DNA of 55,533 nt from Microbacterium sp. (GTDB lineage: Bacteria; Actinomycetota; Actinomycetes; Actinomycetales; Microbacteriaceae), in the NCBI RefSeq assembly GCF_003248605.1, contig NZ_QFPF01000007.1, forward strand, positions 1 through 55,533, given 5' to 3'. Below the pieces are notes generated by a model, which saw nothing but the letters and a program-made list of their open reading frames with translations, searched no databases and was not told where the DNA came from. Below are positions 37,242-47,616 of this stretch, piece after piece (the stretch's first letter is position 1; each line of letters starts with the position of its first letter). The position numbers and the translations under genes were made by a program.

Positions 37242-38588
37242 TCAGGCCGTTGCGGCGTCCACGGCCACGGCGGGCTCTGCGGGCGCAGCCGGCGCGACGT
37301 CGATGCCGAAGAGCGTGCCGAGCGCCGCGACGTAGTCGGCGGCGCGGCCCTGCGCCGCGAGATCGTGCGCACGCGAGGTGGGGGTGTGCAGCAGACGGCC
37401 GACGAGGTGACGCATTGCCTGCTCGGTGCGGCCGTCATCACCACGGGCCCGCACGCGCGAGATCTCGTCCTCGAGTACGCCGAAGACGTGCTCGCGCAGG
37501 GCGACGACCGCGGGCGCGAGGCTCTGGCGCTCTCCGTGCGCCACGAAGCGCCGGGCCGCGTCGCGCACGATCTCGCGGGCGGCATCGGTCGCCTGCAGCT
37601 CTTCGAGGGGCGCGTGCAGACGGATGGTCTCGAGATCGAGCAGGTCGATGCCCGACACCGTGGCCACATCGGGGTCGACGTTGCGGGGCAGCCCGAGGTC
37701 GACGACGAGGCGGCGAGGCCCCTGACGCGCGATCGGGCAGCCTCCGGCGGCGGCGAGGGAGATCGGGGCCTCGGCGGCGGAGTCGGCGCGACCCCGGCGC
37801 AGCACGCCCGCATCGAGCACGTGGTGCTCGGCCGTGGTGCACGTGATGATGAGGTCGGCGTCCGCCGCGGCGCGCGGATAGGCGTCGCCGTCGACCCAGG
37901 CGAGACCGTGCTTGGTCGCGAACTTGTGGCCCCGACCCGAGGGGGAGAAGACGGTGATGCGCTCGGCGCCGCGGTCGCGCAGCGCGGCGAGGGTCGCGGC
38001 CGCGTAGGCGCCGGTGCCGACCAGCAGCACGTCGAGGGCGGCCCAGTCGGTGACGCGGCTGTCTGCGAGGTCGAGCGCGAGCCGCACGAGCGAGCGGCCG
38101 GCGCGACCGAGGGCGGTGGCGTTCTTGACTCCGCGCTGGGCCTCGCTCGCGCGCTGGAAGAGGCGCTCGAGCTCGCCCGAGGACGTACCGTGCTTGCGTG
38201 CCTCGCCGAGGGCGCGCCGCACCTGCCCGGCGATCTCGCCCTCGCCGACGACGACGGACTCCAGGCCGGACGCGACCGCGAACAGATGCTCGGCGACACT
38301 CTCGCCGACGACCACGCGATAGGAGCCGTCGAACTCATCGGCCGCCACTCCGGTCGCGGCTTCGACGGCGGTCAGTGCGGCTTCGACGCCGACGGCGCCT
38401 GCCGCCGTGACCGGCTCGTCCATGTCGATGTAGGCCTCGAAGCGGTTGCAGGTCGCGAGCACGACGGCACCGCGTACGCACGAGTCATGCTCCGCGATCA
38501 GGGGAGCGATGTCGGTCGTGTGTACGCTCAACCGTTCGAGGAGATCGAAGCCGGCGGTCTTGTGACTCGCCGTGACGCACAGCAACAC
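37242..38588 (-). CDS. hemA: Glutamyl-tRNA reductase
   Basis: 448 aa; the first committed step of heme synthesis in the C5 pathway, reducing glutamyl-tRNA to glutamate-1-semialdehyde with NADPH. The catalytic Cys47 is in [10 protein letters not shown], the substrate-binding segment [19 protein letters not shown] is near 108, and the Rossmann domain has [10 protein letters not shown] near 188. The C-terminus has an Ala/Pro-rich tail. GTG start, with TAAACT 6 nt upstream. Divergent from hemE; the rest of the pathway follows on the other strand. Confidence 0.94.
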   Translation of the reverse strand: MLLCVTASHKTAGFDLLERLSVHTTDIAPLIAEHDSCVRGAVVLATCNRFEAYIDMDEPVTAAGAVGVEAALTAVEAATGVAADEFDGSYRVVVGESVAEHLFAVASGLESVVVGEGEIAGQVRRALGEARKHGTSSGELERLFQRASEAQRGVKNATALGRAGRSLVRLALDLADSRVTDWAALDVLLVGTGAYAAATLAALRDRGAERITVFSPSGRGHKFATKHGLAWVDGDAYPRAAADADLIITCTTAEHHVLDAGVLRRGRADSAAEAPISLAAAGGCPIARQGPRRLVVDLGLPRNVDPDVATVSGIDLLDLETIRLHAPLEELQATDAAREIVRDAARRFVAHGERQSLAPAVVALREHVFGVLEDEISRVRARGDDGRTEQAMRHLVGRLLHTPTSRAHDLAAQGRAADYVAALGTLFGIDVAPAAPAEPAVAVDAATA

Positions 38589-38594
38589 ACACCC

Positions 38595-38600
38595 AGTTTA
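38595..38600 (-). promoter_or_regulatory. Leaderless -10 box TAAACT of hemA
   Basis: Minus-strand TAAACT, 6 nt before the hemA GTG at 38588. Confidence 0.5.
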
Positions 38601-38690
38601 CCCCCTGGTCCCGAATGTCCGCCGGGGATCGTTCGTGATCGAGCTACCGCGACGGGTGCGCGCGCCGGTGCGGATGGGAGGATGGAGGGC

Positions 38691-39731
38691 ATGCCCCACA
38701 CCGATGCGCCCTTGTTGCGCGCCCTGCGCGGCGAACGACCCGAGCGCACCCCCGTCTGGTTCATGCGTCAGGCCGGACGTTCACTGCCCGAGTACCGTGA
38801 CCTGCGCGTCGGCACGCGGATGCTGGATGCCTGTCTCGATCCCGACCTCGCATCCGAGATCACGCTCCAGCCGGTGCGCCGGCACGGCGTCGACGCGGCG
38901 ATCTTCTTCAGCGACATCGTCGTCCCGCTGCGCCTCGCAGGGGTGCAGGTCGAGATCGTGCCCGGCCGCGGTCCCGTGTTCGATGACCCGGTCCGCACGG
39001 CCGCCGACGTCGACGCGCTCACGGCGAGAGATCCGGCTGAGGTGTCGGCTGCGGCGTCGCCCGTCGCCGAGGCGATCGCGCGCATCACCGCCGAACTCCG
39101 AGACACTCCCCTCATCGGCTTCGCGGGCGCGCCGTTCACGCTCGCGGCCTACCTCGTGGAGGGTGGGCCCTCGAAGGAGCACCTACGGGCCCGCGCGATG
39201 ATGCACGCCGACCCCGTCAGCTGGCATCGGTTGGCCGACTGGCTGGCCCGTGTCGCGGCGGCCTTCCTCGATGTGCAGGTGCGCGCGGGCGCCCGTGCGG
39301 CGCAGCTGTTCGACTCCTGGGCGGGTTCGCTCTCCCCCGAGGACTACCGCGCGTTCGCGGCGCCGCACTCGCGCACGGCCCTGGGCGGCGTGCACGGTCG
39401 GGTGCCGCTGATCCACTTCGGCGTCGGCACGGGACCGATCCTGCCCGACATGCGCCTGCACGGGCTCGCCGACGCCGTCGGCGCCGACTGGCGGGTGCCG
39501 CTGGATCAGGCGGCCGGGATGCTGGGACCCGACACGACGGTGCAGGGCAACATCGACCCGGCCCTGCTGCAGGCCCCGTGGCCGGTCCTCGAGGCGCACG
39601 TGCGGGATGTGCTGCACCGCGGACGCGCGGCGCGCGCGCACATCGTGAACCTCGGCCACGGCGTGCCCCCCGATACCGACCCGGACGTGCTGACGCGCAT
39701 CGTCGAGCTCGTGCACGCCGAGGCGTCGTGA
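38691..39731 (+). CDS. hemE: Uroporphyrinogen decarboxylase
   Basis: 346-aa TIM barrel removing four carboxylates from uroporphyrinogen III to give coproporphyrinogen III. The signature [14 protein letters not shown] is at 23-36, with FFSDIVVPL near 70 and [11 protein letters not shown] near 143. ATG 38691 is preferred to the in-frame ATG 38682 because GGGAGG lies at 38676-38681. The frame is open far upstream on this strand, but that part is antisense to hemA and not coding. The stop overlaps the hemY start. Confidence 0.95.
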   Translation: MPHTDAPLLRALRGERPERTPVWFMRQAGRSLPEYRDLRVGTRMLDACLDPDLASEITLQPVRRHGVDAAIFFSDIVVPLRLAGVQVEIVPGRGPVFDDPVRTAADVDALTARDPAEVSAAASPVAEAIARITAELRDTPLIGFAGAPFTLAAYLVEGGPSKEHLRARAMMHADPVSWHRLADWLARVAAAFLDVQVRAGARAAQLFDSWAGSLSPEDYRAFAAPHSRTALGGVHGRVPLIHFGVGTGPILPDMRLHGLADAVGADWRVPLDQAAGMLGPDTTVQGNIDPALLQAPWPVLEAHVRDVLHRGRAARAHIVNLGHGVPPDTDPDVLTRIVELVHAEAS

Positions 39732-41242
39732 CCGAAGCGCAAGACTCCGTCCCCGACGCCGCGGCGCTGCGCGCCCGTGCCGCCGAGACCCACGTCGTCG
39801 TCGTCGGCGGGGGCGTCTCGGGCATGGTCGCCGCCCTCGAGTGCGCGAAGGTCGGCATGCGGGTCACGCTGCTCGAGGCCGCTGAGCGGCTGGGCGGCGC
39901 GATCCGGACTGCGGATGTCGGGGGTCTGACCCTGGACGTCGGCGCCGAGAGTTACGCGACCCGCGGCGGCTCCGTGAGCGCCCTCATCGCCGAGCTCGGG
40001 CTCGCCGACCGGGTCGTCGTGCCCGCGGGCGGGCGGGCGTGGTTGGCCGGAATCCCCGGGGTGGGGGCGGCTCCGATGCCCGCGGGCGGCGTGCTCGGCA
40101 TCCCGGAGAACCCCTTCGCGCCCGAGGTTCGTCGCGTCATCGGCTGGTCGGGCAGCTGGCGCGCGTATCTCGATCGGCTGCGTCCGGTGCTCACCATCGG
40201 ACACGAGCACAGCCTGGGTGCGCTCGTGCGCTCGCGGATGGGGCGGGCGGTGCTCGAGCGACTCGTCGCCCCGGTCGTGCAGGGCGTGTACTCCGCCGAG
40301 CCCGACACGATCGACGTCGACGCGGCCGCCCCGGGACTGAACGCCGCGCTGACCCGGGTGGGCTCGTTGAGCGGCGCGGTCGCCGTGCTCCGGGGCGAGC
40401 GCGATCCGGCCCTCGCGCCCGGGTCGGCCGTCGAGGGTCTCGTCGGCGGGATGCGGTCGCTCGTCGACGCGCTGCACGCGCGACTCGTCGGACTCGGTGT
40501 CGACATCCGCACCGGCGCGCGCGTCGACGGCCTGAGCGCAGCATCCGGCGCAAATGACCGTCCCGGGTGGAGCGTGACCGTGCTCGAGGATGCGCCGGAG
40601 AACCGCGACGCCGCTGCCCCGGCGATCGCCGCCGACGCCGTCATCGTCGCGACCGAGGAGATCGTCGCGCGAGCCCTCCTCGCACCCGCGGTGCCGGGCC
40701 TTGCCCCGCAACCCGACCATGAGCCGCCGGTCGTCGATGTCGTCACCCTCGTGCTCGACACCCCCGCCCTCGACGCCGCGCCGCGGGGATCCGGGGTGCT
40801 CACCGTCCCGGGTTCGCACCGCGCCAAGGCCTTGACGCACGCGAGCGCCAAGTGGGCCTGGGTCGGCGAGTCCGCGCGCGCGGCGAGGCCGCATCGGCAC
40901 GTCGTGCGCGTCTCGTTCGGCAGCCAGGGTGAACCTCCGGCGACGGCGGACCTCGACGGGGCCGCAGCGATCGAGCTGGCCCGCGAGCAGGCCGCACAGC
41001 TGCTCGGCGTCGATCTTTCCGCGCGGGACGTCGTCGCAGGCCACATCGAGCGGTACGCCCAGAGCCAGCCGGCATCGGTCATCGGTCGCGCCGCCCGCGT
41101 GGCCGCGGCGCGCACGCAGGTGCACGCCGTGCCGGGGCTCGCGGTCGTGGGCGCCTGGATCGCGGGCACGGGGCTCGCCCAGGTCGTCCCCGACGCCCGC
41201 GATGAGGCTGAACGCACGCGCGCACAGCTGCTCTGGGGATGA
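39728..41242 (+). CDS. hemY: Coproporphyrinogen III (protoporphyrinogen) oxidase, HemY/CgoX type
   Basis: 504-aa FAD enzyme. The dinucleotide-binding motif [15 protein letters not shown] is near 23-37, LEAAERLGG near 54, and the C-terminal FAD contact [14 protein letters not shown] near 473. In actinobacteria with HemQ this enzyme oxidises coproporphyrinogen III to coproporphyrin III. GTGA overlap with hemE. HemQ encoded three genes later supports the coproporphyrin route. Confidence 0.9.
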   Translation: MTEAQDSVPDAAALRARAAETHVVVVGGGVSGMVAALECAKVGMRVTLLEAAERLGGAIRTADVGGLTLDVGAESYATRGGSVSALIAELGLADRVVVPAGGRAWLAGIPGVGAAPMPAGGVLGIPENPFAPEVRRVIGWSGSWRAYLDRLRPVLTIGHEHSLGALVRSRMGRAVLERLVAPVVQGVYSAEPDTIDVDAAAPGLNAALTRVGSLSGAVAVLRGERDPALAPGSAVEGLVGGMRSLVDALHARLVGLGVDIRTGARVDGLSAASGANDRPGWSVTVLEDAPENRDAAAPAIAADAVIVATEEIVARALLAPAVPGLAPQPDHEPPVVDVVTLVLDTPALDAAPRGSGVLTVPGSHRAKALTHASAKWAWVGESARAARPHRHVVRVSFGSQGEPPATADLDGAAAIELAREQAAQLLGVDLSARDVVAGHIERYAQSQPASVIGRAARVAAARTQVHAVPGLAVVGAWIAGTGLAQVVPDARDEAERTRAQLLWG

Positions 41243-41357
41243 ACCCGCCCCCCACGAAGCGCCCGCTGTCAAGGGTGGATGCCGAAATCGGCATACGGGG
41301 CTACGCTGGAACGACCGAACGACATTTCCGGCGAAGAAGAGCGTGAGGAGGCCCTCG

Positions 41358-41747
41358 ATGAAGGGCAAAGCAGGACTCGTGATCGGCCTGGCTGCGGGCT
41401 ACGTGCTGGGGGCCCGTGCGGGCCGCGAGCGGTACGAGCAGATCAAGGGCCAGGCCCAGAAGGTGTGGAACCTCGCGCCGGTGCAGAACCAGGTCGACCG
41501 CGCGAAGGACTTCGCGAAGTCCGCCGTCGCCGCCGTTCCGGTGGCCGTCTGGGACGGCGCAGTCAAGGTGACCAAGGCCGCGGCGCAGAAGGGTTCCCCG
41601 TCCGAGCGCGTCGACGCGGCGAAGACGGCCGGCAAGAAGAGCGCCGCGGATGTGAAGAAGGCGGCGCAGAAGACGGCCGACGACCTGGCCGACAAGGCCG
41701 CCGAGGCGCTCGACGAGGCCGAGGGCGTCGCCCGCGGCGGTGCCTGA
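41358..41747 (+). CDS. YtxH-like small membrane-associated protein
   Basis: 129 aa. The N-terminal hydrophobic segment KGKAGLVIGLAAGYVLGARAG (about 2-22) is followed by GRERYEQIKGQAQKVW and a Lys/Ala-rich amphipathic tail with KKSAADVKKAAQKTADDLAD, likely helical. It resembles YtxH/DUF-type proteins of actinobacterial heme clusters. No function is established. GAGGAGG lies upstream, and it overlaps the next gene by 8 bp. Confidence 0.75.
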   Translation: MKGKAGLVIGLAAGYVLGARAGRERYEQIKGQAQKVWNLAPVQNQVDRAKDFAKSAVAAVPVAVWDGAVKVTKAAAQKGSPSERVDAAKTAGKKSAADVKKAAQKTADDLADKAAEALDEAEGVARGGA

Positions 41748-42159
41748 GGTGGCGGGCCGCGGCGGCCTGCGCGATCGCGCGGACGACAGTCTGTTCACCC
41801 TGCTCGGCGACGTGCCCGAGCTGGTGCGCAATCTGGTCGTCGCCGAGGTCGACCAGGCGAAGTCCTGGGTCGCGAAGACGGCGAAGGACTACGGCATCGG
41901 CTCCGGCTGGTTCGTCGGAGCCCTGTTCGTGCTGTTCTGGTCGGTCCCGGTCTTCGGGACGGCGGCGATCGCGGGTCTTGCCACGGTGTGGCCGGTCTGG
42001 CTGTCGGCACTGGTCATCGGCGCAGGAATGCTGCTGATCATCGCCGTTCTCGTGCTGCTCGGCCTCGCCCGCTTCCGCAAGGCCTCACGCCGAGAGAGTC
42101 CGCTGCACGCGGCCAAAGAAGACGTGAGCATCGTCCGGGAGGTTCGCGATGAGTTCTGA
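41740..42159 (+). CDS. Phage-holin-family (Actinobacteriophage holin superfamily III-like) membrane protein
   Basis: 139 aa with a cytosolic N-terminus containing LVVAEVDQAKSWVAKTAKDYG and two adjacent membrane helices (about 57-78 and 85-110). Chromosomal members of this family are ordinary membrane proteins despite the name; no lysis genes are near. GTG start within the previous gene, and an 11-bp overlap with the next, so the three small genes form a translationally coupled unit. Confidence 0.78.
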   Translation: MPEVAGRGGLRDRADDSLFTLLGDVPELVRNLVVAEVDQAKSWVAKTAKDYGIGSGWFVGALFVLFWSVPVFGTAAIAGLATVWPVWLSALVIGAGMLLIIAVLVLLGLARFRKASRRESPLHAAKEDVSIVREVRDEF

Positions 42160-42451
42160 CAAGCCCCGCCCCGACTCCCTGCTGGTGTCGCTGCCGCGCA
42201 CGCTCGTGCCGCAGTTCGACAACCCGGTCGAGCAGGCGCGCGCCGAGCTGAAGGCCGCGCTCGCGGCGATCGAGGAGAAGGCGAACGTCCCCCGTCGGCT
42301 GCAGCGGGCCTCGGACCGCGCCGTGACCAAAGCGCGAGCGTTCACTCAGCGCAACCCGTCGGCGGCGACCGTCGTCGTGGTGGGTGTCGCCGTCGTGGTG
42401 GGCGTCGCGGTCTGGGGCGCCGTGCGGGCCTACACCGCGCCGCGGCACTGA
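42149..42451 (+). CDS. DUF3618-like membrane-anchored protein
   Basis: 100 aa. An N-terminal soluble helix (NPVEQARAELKAALAAIEEKANVPRRL in two pieces, about 25-51) resembles DUF3618. It is followed by one C-terminal helix rich in Val (ATVVVVGVAVVVGVAVWGAV, about 73-92). It completes the three-gene membrane block between hemY and hemQ. Confidence 0.75.
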   Translation: MSSDKPRPDSLLVSLPRTLVPQFDNPVEQARAELKAALAAIEEKANVPRRLQRASDRAVTKARAFTQRNPSAATVVVVGVAVVVGVAVWGAVRAYTAPRH

Positions 42452-42501
42452 ATCCTGCGCGCCGCGCGGCGCAGCCGTTTGGCGCAGACGGTCGTGTGCG
42501 T

Positions 42502-42507
42502 GAGACT
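42502..42507 (+). promoter_or_regulatory. Possible leaderless -10 box GAGACT of hemQ
   Basis: GAGACT, 6 nt before the hemQ ATG at 42514. The first T of TANNNT is missing, so weaker than the others, but the spacing is the same. Confidence 0.35.
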
Positions 42508-42513
42508 GGACTG

Positions 42514-43233
42514 ATGACGGAGAGCTCTGCGCCCGAACCGACCTCCCTCCCGACTCCCGCCGATGATCCCGTCGAAGGACCGTCGGGTTACGCCCTGTGG
42601 GCGGTCTGGCGACGCAACCCCGACCGACCGGTCGCCGAGGTCGACGCCACCGAGCTCGAAGACATCGTCCGTCTCATCGAAGAGGGCGGCGTCACGGTCC
42701 GCGGGTTCTACGACGTCAGCGGCCTGCGCGCCGACGCCGACCTGCTGGTGTGGCTGCACGGCGACACGGCAGAGGCGCTGCAGCGGGATCTGCGCCGCCT
42801 CCGTCGCACCGAGCTGCTGAAGAACCTGCTGCCCACGTGGAACGCGATGGGCGTGCACCGCGACGCGGAGTTCAACCGCCAGCACGTCCCCGGGTTCCTG
42901 CGCGGAATCGATCCCAAGGGGTGGCTCTGCCTCTACCCGTTCGTGCGCAGCTACGAGTGGTACCTGCTTCCCGAAGAGGAGCGGCGTCGCATGCTCGCCG
43001 AGCACGGACGCAAGGGCGCCGCCTTCCGCGGGGTCCTCGCCAACACCGTCGCGTCCTTCGCACTCGGCGACTACGAGTGGATGCTGCCGCTCGAGGCCGA
43101 CGATCCGATCGAGCTGGTCGACCTCATGCGCGACCTGCGGGCCACCGAGGCGCGTCGCCATGTCCGCGAGGAGGTGCCGTTCTTCACCGGACGCCGGCTT
43201 CGCCTCGACGAGGTGCCCGAGGTGCTCCAGTGA
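42514..43233 (+). CDS. hemQ: Coproheme decarboxylase HemQ/ChdC
   Basis: 239-aa chlorite-dismutase-family protein that converts Fe-coproporphyrin III (coproheme) to heme b with hydrogen peroxide. His124, Tyr141 and His164 are spaced 17 and 40 residues apart, as are the distal His118, catalytic Tyr135 and proximal His158 of actinobacterial ChdC (Corynebacterium diphtheriae). The segment LYPFVRSYEWYLLPEEERRR is diagnostic. It defines the coproporphyrin-dependent pathway for this cluster. The required ferrochelatase (CpfC) is not in the window. Confidence 0.93.
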   Translation: MTESSAPEPTSLPTPADDPVEGPSGYALWAVWRRNPDRPVAEVDATELEDIVRLIEEGGVTVRGFYDVSGLRADADLLVWLHGDTAEALQRDLRRLRRTELLKNLLPTWNAMGVHRDAEFNRQHVPGFLRGIDPKGWLCLYPFVRSYEWYLLPEEERRRMLAEHGRKGAAFRGVLANTVASFALGDYEWMLPLEADDPIELVDLMRDLRATEARRHVREEVPFFTGRRLRLDEVPEVLQ

Positions 43234-43252
43234 TCCGCGGACGGTCGAGCCG

Positions 43253-44284
43253 GTGACCCTACGGCTCGGCACCCGGCGCAGCGCGCTCGCGCTCGCCCAA
43301 TCCGGGCATGTCGCCCAGGCGATCACCGCGGCCACCGGCATCGCGGTCGAACTCGTGCCCATCGTGTCCGAGGGTGACGTCAACCGCGCCTCCCTCGCGC
43401 AGCTGGGCGGCACCGGGGTCTTCGCGACCCGTCTGCGCGAGGCGCTGAGCGCGGGGGAGTGCGATCTGCTCGTGCATTCGCTCAAGGACCTGCCGACAGC
43501 ATCCGCCCCCGGCCTGCGCATCGGCGCGACCCCGGTGCGCGAAGACCCGCGCGATGTGGTCGTCACCCGCGGGCCCTCGCTCGGGGAACTTCCCGTCGGC
43601 GCGACGGTGGGCACGGGATCGCCGCGACGGGTCGCGCAGCTGCACCGTCGCGCCCCGCGGGTCGACATCCGCGATCTGCGCGGAAACGTCGATTCGCGGC
43701 TCGGTCGAGTGCGCGAGGGCGATCTCGACGCCGTGGTGCTCGCCGCCGCGGGACTCGCGCGGCTCGGGCTCTTCGTCGACGCGGGGGCGGGCGGGCCGGT
43801 GCCGGGCGCCGGATCCGCCGCCGATCTGCACTTCGAGCCTCTGGGACTGGCGGAGTGGCCGACGGCCGCGGGACAGGGCGCGTTGGCCGTGGAGATCCGC
43901 GACGACGCACCCGCCGCCGTCCGCGATGCGGTCGCCGCCCTCGAGCACGCCGACACCCGCACCGCCGTCACGATCGAGCGCGCCGCGCTCGCGGGCATCG
44001 AGGCGGGGTGTCACGCCCCCGTCGGCATCCACGCCGCCGTCGACGGCGACGAGGCGCGGGTGCGCGCCGTCGTCTACGCCCCGGGGGGAACCGCACGCAT
44101 CGGCCTCGACCGAACGGAGTCCCTGACGAAGGGGTATATTCGAGAATCGAGCGACGGCAATGGCGCGAACGTCGCCGACAGCGCGGACCCGACCGCGCAT
44201 GCTGCGCTGATCGGGTCGGCGATCGCACGCCGACTCCTCGAACGCGGGGCCGGCGACTTCGTGTCACGAGAGTCATCGCTATGA
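43253..44284 (+). CDS. hemC: Hydroxymethylbilane synthase (porphobilinogen deaminase)
   Basis: 343 aa; polymerises four porphobilinogens on a dipyrromethane cofactor attached at Cys253 (EAGCHAPVG). Other motifs are [13 protein letters not shown] (5-17), LVHSLKDLP near 73, GSPRRVAQL (122-130) and LRGNVDSRL (142-150). The GTG start at 43253 lies 19 bp after hemQ with only a weak ribosome binding site. The stop overlaps the hemD start. Confidence 0.95.
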   Translation: MTLRLGTRRSALALAQSGHVAQAITAATGIAVELVPIVSEGDVNRASLAQLGGTGVFATRLREALSAGECDLLVHSLKDLPTASAPGLRIGATPVREDPRDVVVTRGPSLGELPVGATVGTGSPRRVAQLHRRAPRVDIRDLRGNVDSRLGRVREGDLDAVVLAAAGLARLGLFVDAGAGGPVPGAGSAADLHFEPLGLAEWPTAAGQGALAVEIRDDAPAAVRDAVAALEHADTRTAVTIERAALAGIEAGCHAPVGIHAAVDGDEARVRAVVYAPGGTARIGLDRTESLTKGYIRESSDGNGANVADSADPTAHAALIGSAIARRLLERGAGDFVSRESSL

Positions 44285-45081
44285 ACGCACAGGTCGACCA
44301 CAAGGCGGGAAAGCCCCTGAGCGGATGGCGCGTGCTCGTTCCCCGTGGCGGTCCGTGGGGAGACGGTGTCGCAGCCTCGTTGCGGGCGCAGGGGGCGACG
44401 CCCGTCGTGGCGCCGCTGATCAACTTCGCGCCCACGAGCGACCAGGCCACTCTCGACACGGCTCTCGAAGACCTGCGCGCCGGGCACTTCGACTGGCTCA
44501 CCGTGACGAGCGCGACGACCGTCGACGTGCTCTACGCCCACCGGGTCCAGATCCCGGTCGACACGCGCATCGCGGCGGTCGGCGAGACCACCGCCGCAGC
44601 GCTGCAGGCGGTCGGATACCGCGTCGACCTCGTGCCCGAGCGCGACAACTCGGCGGCCGGCATGGCCGAACAGATGATCGCGCTCGAGCCGGAGGCCCGC
44701 CGCATCCTCACGCTGCGCAGCGAGATCGCCAAGCCCGTGCTCACCCGCATGCTCGTCGAGGCCGGGCACGATGTGCGGTCGGTCGTCGCCTACCGCACGG
44801 TCGGGGTTCCGGTCACCGATCGCATCGCGAGGGACGTCGCGAGCGGTCGCATCAACGCGATCCTCGTCACGAGCGGATCGGTCGCCGAGCAGGTGCACCT
44901 GCAGTTCGCCGACATCCCCGCGCAGACGGTGATCGCCGCGATCGGTCCCCGCACCGCGAAGGACGCCCGACGGGCCGGGCTCGACGTCGACGTGATCGCC
45001 GAGAGGCAGACGGTCGGCGCGCTCATCGAGGCCGTGTCCCGGCTCGCCCTGCCCCACGCCGCCGACGAGGTGCAGCTGTGA
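44281..45081 (+). CDS. hemD: Uroporphyrinogen-III synthase
   Basis: 266-aa, two-domain protein inverting ring D and closing hydroxymethylbilane. The family is divergent; seen here are [13 protein letters not shown] near 60, [23 protein letters not shown] (two pieces) near 97-120, and [12 protein letters not shown] near 198 with [17 protein letters not shown] near 219. Identity is supported by ATGA/GTGA coupling between hemC and hemB. Confidence 0.9.
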   Translation: MNAQVDHKAGKPLSGWRVLVPRGGPWGDGVAASLRAQGATPVVAPLINFAPTSDQATLDTALEDLRAGHFDWLTVTSATTVDVLYAHRVQIPVDTRIAAVGETTAAALQAVGYRVDLVPERDNSAAGMAEQMIALEPEARRILTLRSEIAKPVLTRMLVEAGHDVRSVVAYRTVGVPVTDRIARDVASGRINAILVTSGSVAEQVHLQFADIPAQTVIAAIGPRTAKDARRAGLDVDVIAERQTVGALIEAVSRLALPHAADEVQL

Positions 45082-46061
45082 CGTTCCCGACGCATCGTCC
45101 TCGGCGTCTGCGCCAGTCGCCCGCGGTGCGCCGGCTCGTTCGCGAGACGCACGTGCTGCCCTCCCAGCTGATCCTGCCGATGTTCGTGCGCGAGGGCATC
45201 GACGACCCGCAGCCCGTCTCGTCCATGCCCGGAGTCGTGCAGCACACCCTCGACTCCCTGCGCGGGGCGGTCGCGGATGCCGCAGCCGCCGGCATCGGTG
45301 GAGTCATGCTGTTCGGGGTGCCGGCCAAGCGCGACGCCGTGGGCTCATGTGCGGACGACGAGCGCGGCATCCTGAACGTCGCCACCCGTGCCGTCGTCGC
45401 GGAGGTCGGCGACGCGCTGGTCGTGCAGACCGATCTCTGCCTCGACGAGTTCACCGATCACGGGCACTGCGGGGTGCTGGATGCCGCAGGCCGTGTCGAC
45501 AACGATGCGACCCTCGAGCGCTACGCGTCGATGGCGCTGTCGCAGGCCCGCGCCGGCTCGGCCATGCTCGGCCTGTCGGGCATGATGGACGGTCAGACGG
45601 CGGTCGTGCGCCAGGCGCTCGATGGCGCGGGCTTCGCCGACACGCTGATCCTGGCGTACTCGGCCAAGTACGCGGGTGCGTTCTACGGCCCCTTCCGCGA
45701 GGCCGTCGACTCGCAGCTCACCGGTGACAGGCGCACCTACCAGCTCGACCCGCCGAATGCGCGGGAGGGTGTGCGCGAAGCGCTCGACGACGTCGAGCAA
45801 GGTGCCGACATCGTGATGGTCAAACCCGCCCTGCCCTACCTCGACGTGCTCGCCGACGTGCGTGCTGCCGTCGACGTGCCGGTGTGGGCGTACCAGGTGT
45901 CGGGAGAGTACGCGATGATCGCCGCCGCGGCCGCCAACGGGTGGATCGACGGGCGCGGTGTGATGCTCGAGTCGCTGCTGGCGATCCGGCGCGCGGGTGC
46001 TGACGCCATCCTCACCTACGCCGCCGTCGAGGCCGCGGGCTGGCTGCGCGAGTCGCTCTAG
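45078..46061 (+). CDS. hemB: Delta-aminolevulinic acid dehydratase (porphobilinogen synthase)
   Basis: 327-aa TIM barrel condensing two 5-aminolevulinates. The Schiff-base lysines are Lys197 ([15 protein letters not shown]) and Lys249 ([12 protein letters not shown]). The metal-site region reads [14 protein letters not shown], with fewer Cys than the zinc-type CxxCxxxxHxHC loop, so it is probably a magnesium-type or mixed enzyme. GTG start overlapping hemD. Confidence 0.95.
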   Translation: MTFPTHRPRRLRQSPAVRRLVRETHVLPSQLILPMFVREGIDDPQPVSSMPGVVQHTLDSLRGAVADAAAAGIGGVMLFGVPAKRDAVGSCADDERGILNVATRAVVAEVGDALVVQTDLCLDEFTDHGHCGVLDAAGRVDNDATLERYASMALSQARAGSAMLGLSGMMDGQTAVVRQALDGAGFADTLILAYSAKYAGAFYGPFREAVDSQLTGDRRTYQLDPPNAREGVREALDDVEQGADIVMVKPALPYLDVLADVRAAVDVPVWAYQVSGEYAMIAAAAANGWIDGRGVMLESLLAIRRAGADAILTYAAVEAAGWLRESL

Positions 46062-46119
46062 CGGGTGTGTGCGCCGGCGCCGCCGGACCCGGCCGCGTCC
46101 GATTGTCTGCGTCCGTGTC

Positions 46120-46234
46120 GTTGGGGCGTCAGAACTGCGTTGGGGCGTGCTGCTCCGCGCCCCAACGTCGCCCCGACGCCCCAACGTCGCCCCGACGCCC
46201 CAACGGCGCCCCAACGTCGCCCCGACGCCCCAAC
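46120..46234. repeat. GGGGCGT palindromic repeat family, copy C with tandem extension
   Basis: The core at 46120-46185 has the same design as copies A and B: GTTGGGGCGT, about 9 nt, GTTGGGGCGTGCTGCT, then CGCGCCCCA and ACGCCCCAAC. It is followed by expansion of a 19-bp unit GTCGCCCCGACGCCCCAAC (46167-46185, 46186-46204, 46216-46234) with an 11-bp partial unit at 46205-46215. It occupies the hemB-hemL gap. Confidence 0.85.
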
Positions 46235-46284
46235 GTCGTCGCCGACGGGCATTCGAGCGCGTGCGGCGGGGGAGAATGGAACCC

Positions 46285-47616
46285 ATGACCGACCGCAATG
46301 ACGAGTTGTTCGCGCGCGCCCGCACCGTGATCCCCGGCGGGGTCAACTCCCCCGTCCGGGCGTACGGATCGGTGGGTGGGGCGCCGCGGTTCCTCGCGTC
46401 GGCGCGCGGTGCGTATGTGACGGATGCCGGGGGCCGCGAGTTCGTCGATCTCGTCGCATCGTGGGGCCCGGCGCTGCTCGGTCACGCGCATCCCGCCGTC
46501 GTCGAGGCGGTTCGTGAGGCCGCGACCCGTGGGCTGTCGTTCGGCGCCCCGACCGAGGGAGAGGTGGAACTGGCCGACCTGATCGCCCACCGCGTCTCGG
46601 TGGGCGAGGATCGCCCCGTCGAGAAGGTGCGCCTGGTCTCCACAGGCACGGAGGCCACGATGACGGCCATTCGCCTGGCCCGCGGCTACACGGGCCGCGA
46701 CCTCCTCATCAAGTTCTCCGGCCACTATCACGGCCACTCGGACGGGCTGCTCGCCGCCGCGGGATCGGGCCTTGCCACCCTCGGCCTTCCCGGCTCCGCG
46801 GGAGTGCCCGCCCCGGTCGCGGCGCAGACCCTCGTGGTGCCCTACAACGACCTCGGCGCCGTGCGCGAGGTGTTCGCGGTGCACGGCGACCGGATCGCCG
46901 CGATCATCGTCGAGGCCGCCGCCGCCAATATGGGCGTCGTCGCCCCGTTGCCGGGCTACAACGCCGCCCTCGCCGACATCGCCCACGAGCACGGGGCCCT
47001 GCTCATCATCGATGAGGTGCTGACCGGCTTCCGGGTGCACCCCGCCGGCTACTGGGGCCTCCAGGCCGAAGCCGGTGAGCGGTACACCCCCGATCTGTTC
47101 ACCTTCGGCAAGGTCGTCGGAGGGGGCATGCCGCTCGCGGCGCTCGGTGGGCGGGCCGATGTGATGGACCGCCTCGCCCCGCTCGGACCCGTCTACCAGG
47201 CGGGCACCCTCTCGGGCAATCCACTCTCCGTCGCGGCGGGTCTTGCGACACTTCGTCACGCCGACACCGGGGTGTACGCGCGGGTCGACGCGGCAGCATC
47301 CACCGTGGCCACTGCTCTCGGCGAGGCCCTCTCGGCCGCCGGCGTCGAGCACGTCGTGCCGCGGGCCGGCAGCCTCTTCGGTGTCGCCTTCGCCGCGGTC
47401 GCGCCGCTCGACAACGACGGCGTGCAGGCGCAGCAGGCATGGCGCTATCCGGCGTTCTTCCACGCGATGCTCGATGCCGGCGTCTCGCTGCCGCCGAGCG
47501 TCTTCGAGGCGTGGTTCCTCACCGCGGCGCACGATGACGAGGCCCTGGAGCGCGTGCTCGGCGCCCTGCCCGCCGCCGCGCACGCGTCCGCCGCCGCAAC
47601 CCCGCCCGCAGCATGA
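46285..47616 (+). CDS. hemL: Glutamate-1-semialdehyde 2,1-aminomutase
   Basis: 443-aa PLP enzyme making 5-aminolevulinate. The PLP lysine is Lys276 in [12 protein letters not shown], and [12 protein letters not shown] and [15 protein letters not shown] are family motifs. ATG 46285 is used with the GGGGGAG stretch about 10 nt upstream; an in-frame ATG at 46276 is too close to it. The C-terminus ends in an Ala/Pro-rich tail. It overlaps the cofD start, linking heme and F420 genes on one transcript. Confidence 0.95.
   Translation: MTDRNDELFARARTVIPGGVNSPVRAYGSVGGAPRFLASARGAYVTDAGGREFVDLVASWGPALLGHAHPAVVEAVREAATRGLSFGAPTEGEVELADLIAHRVSVGEDRPVEKVRLVSTGTEATMTAIRLARGYTGRDLLIKFSGHYHGHSDGLLAAAGSGLATLGLPGSAGVPAPVAAQTLVVPYNDLGAVREVFAVHGDRIAAIIVEAAAANMGVVAPLPGYNAALADIAHEHGALLIIDEVLTGFRVHPAGYWGLQAEAGERYTPDLFTFGKVVGGGMPLAALGGRADVMDRLAPLGPVYQAGTLSGNPLSVAAGLATLRHADTGVYARVDAAASTVATALGEALSAAGVEHVVPRAGSLFGVAFAAVAPLDNDGVQAQQAWRYPAFFHAMLDAGVSLPPSVFEAWFLTAAHDDEALERVLGALPAAAHASAAATPPAA

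Noticed and set aside
37017..38690. Open frame upstream of and continuous with hemE, which would make a 904-aa protein
   Set aside because: The extra 558 codons are antisense to hemA, while hemE homology begins at [14 protein letters not shown] with a ribosome binding site nearby.
41740..42159. Holin-family protein as a sign of a prophage
   Set aside because: It is flanked by heme genes, with no phage structural, integrase or lysin genes; the family is common in actinobacterial chromosomes.
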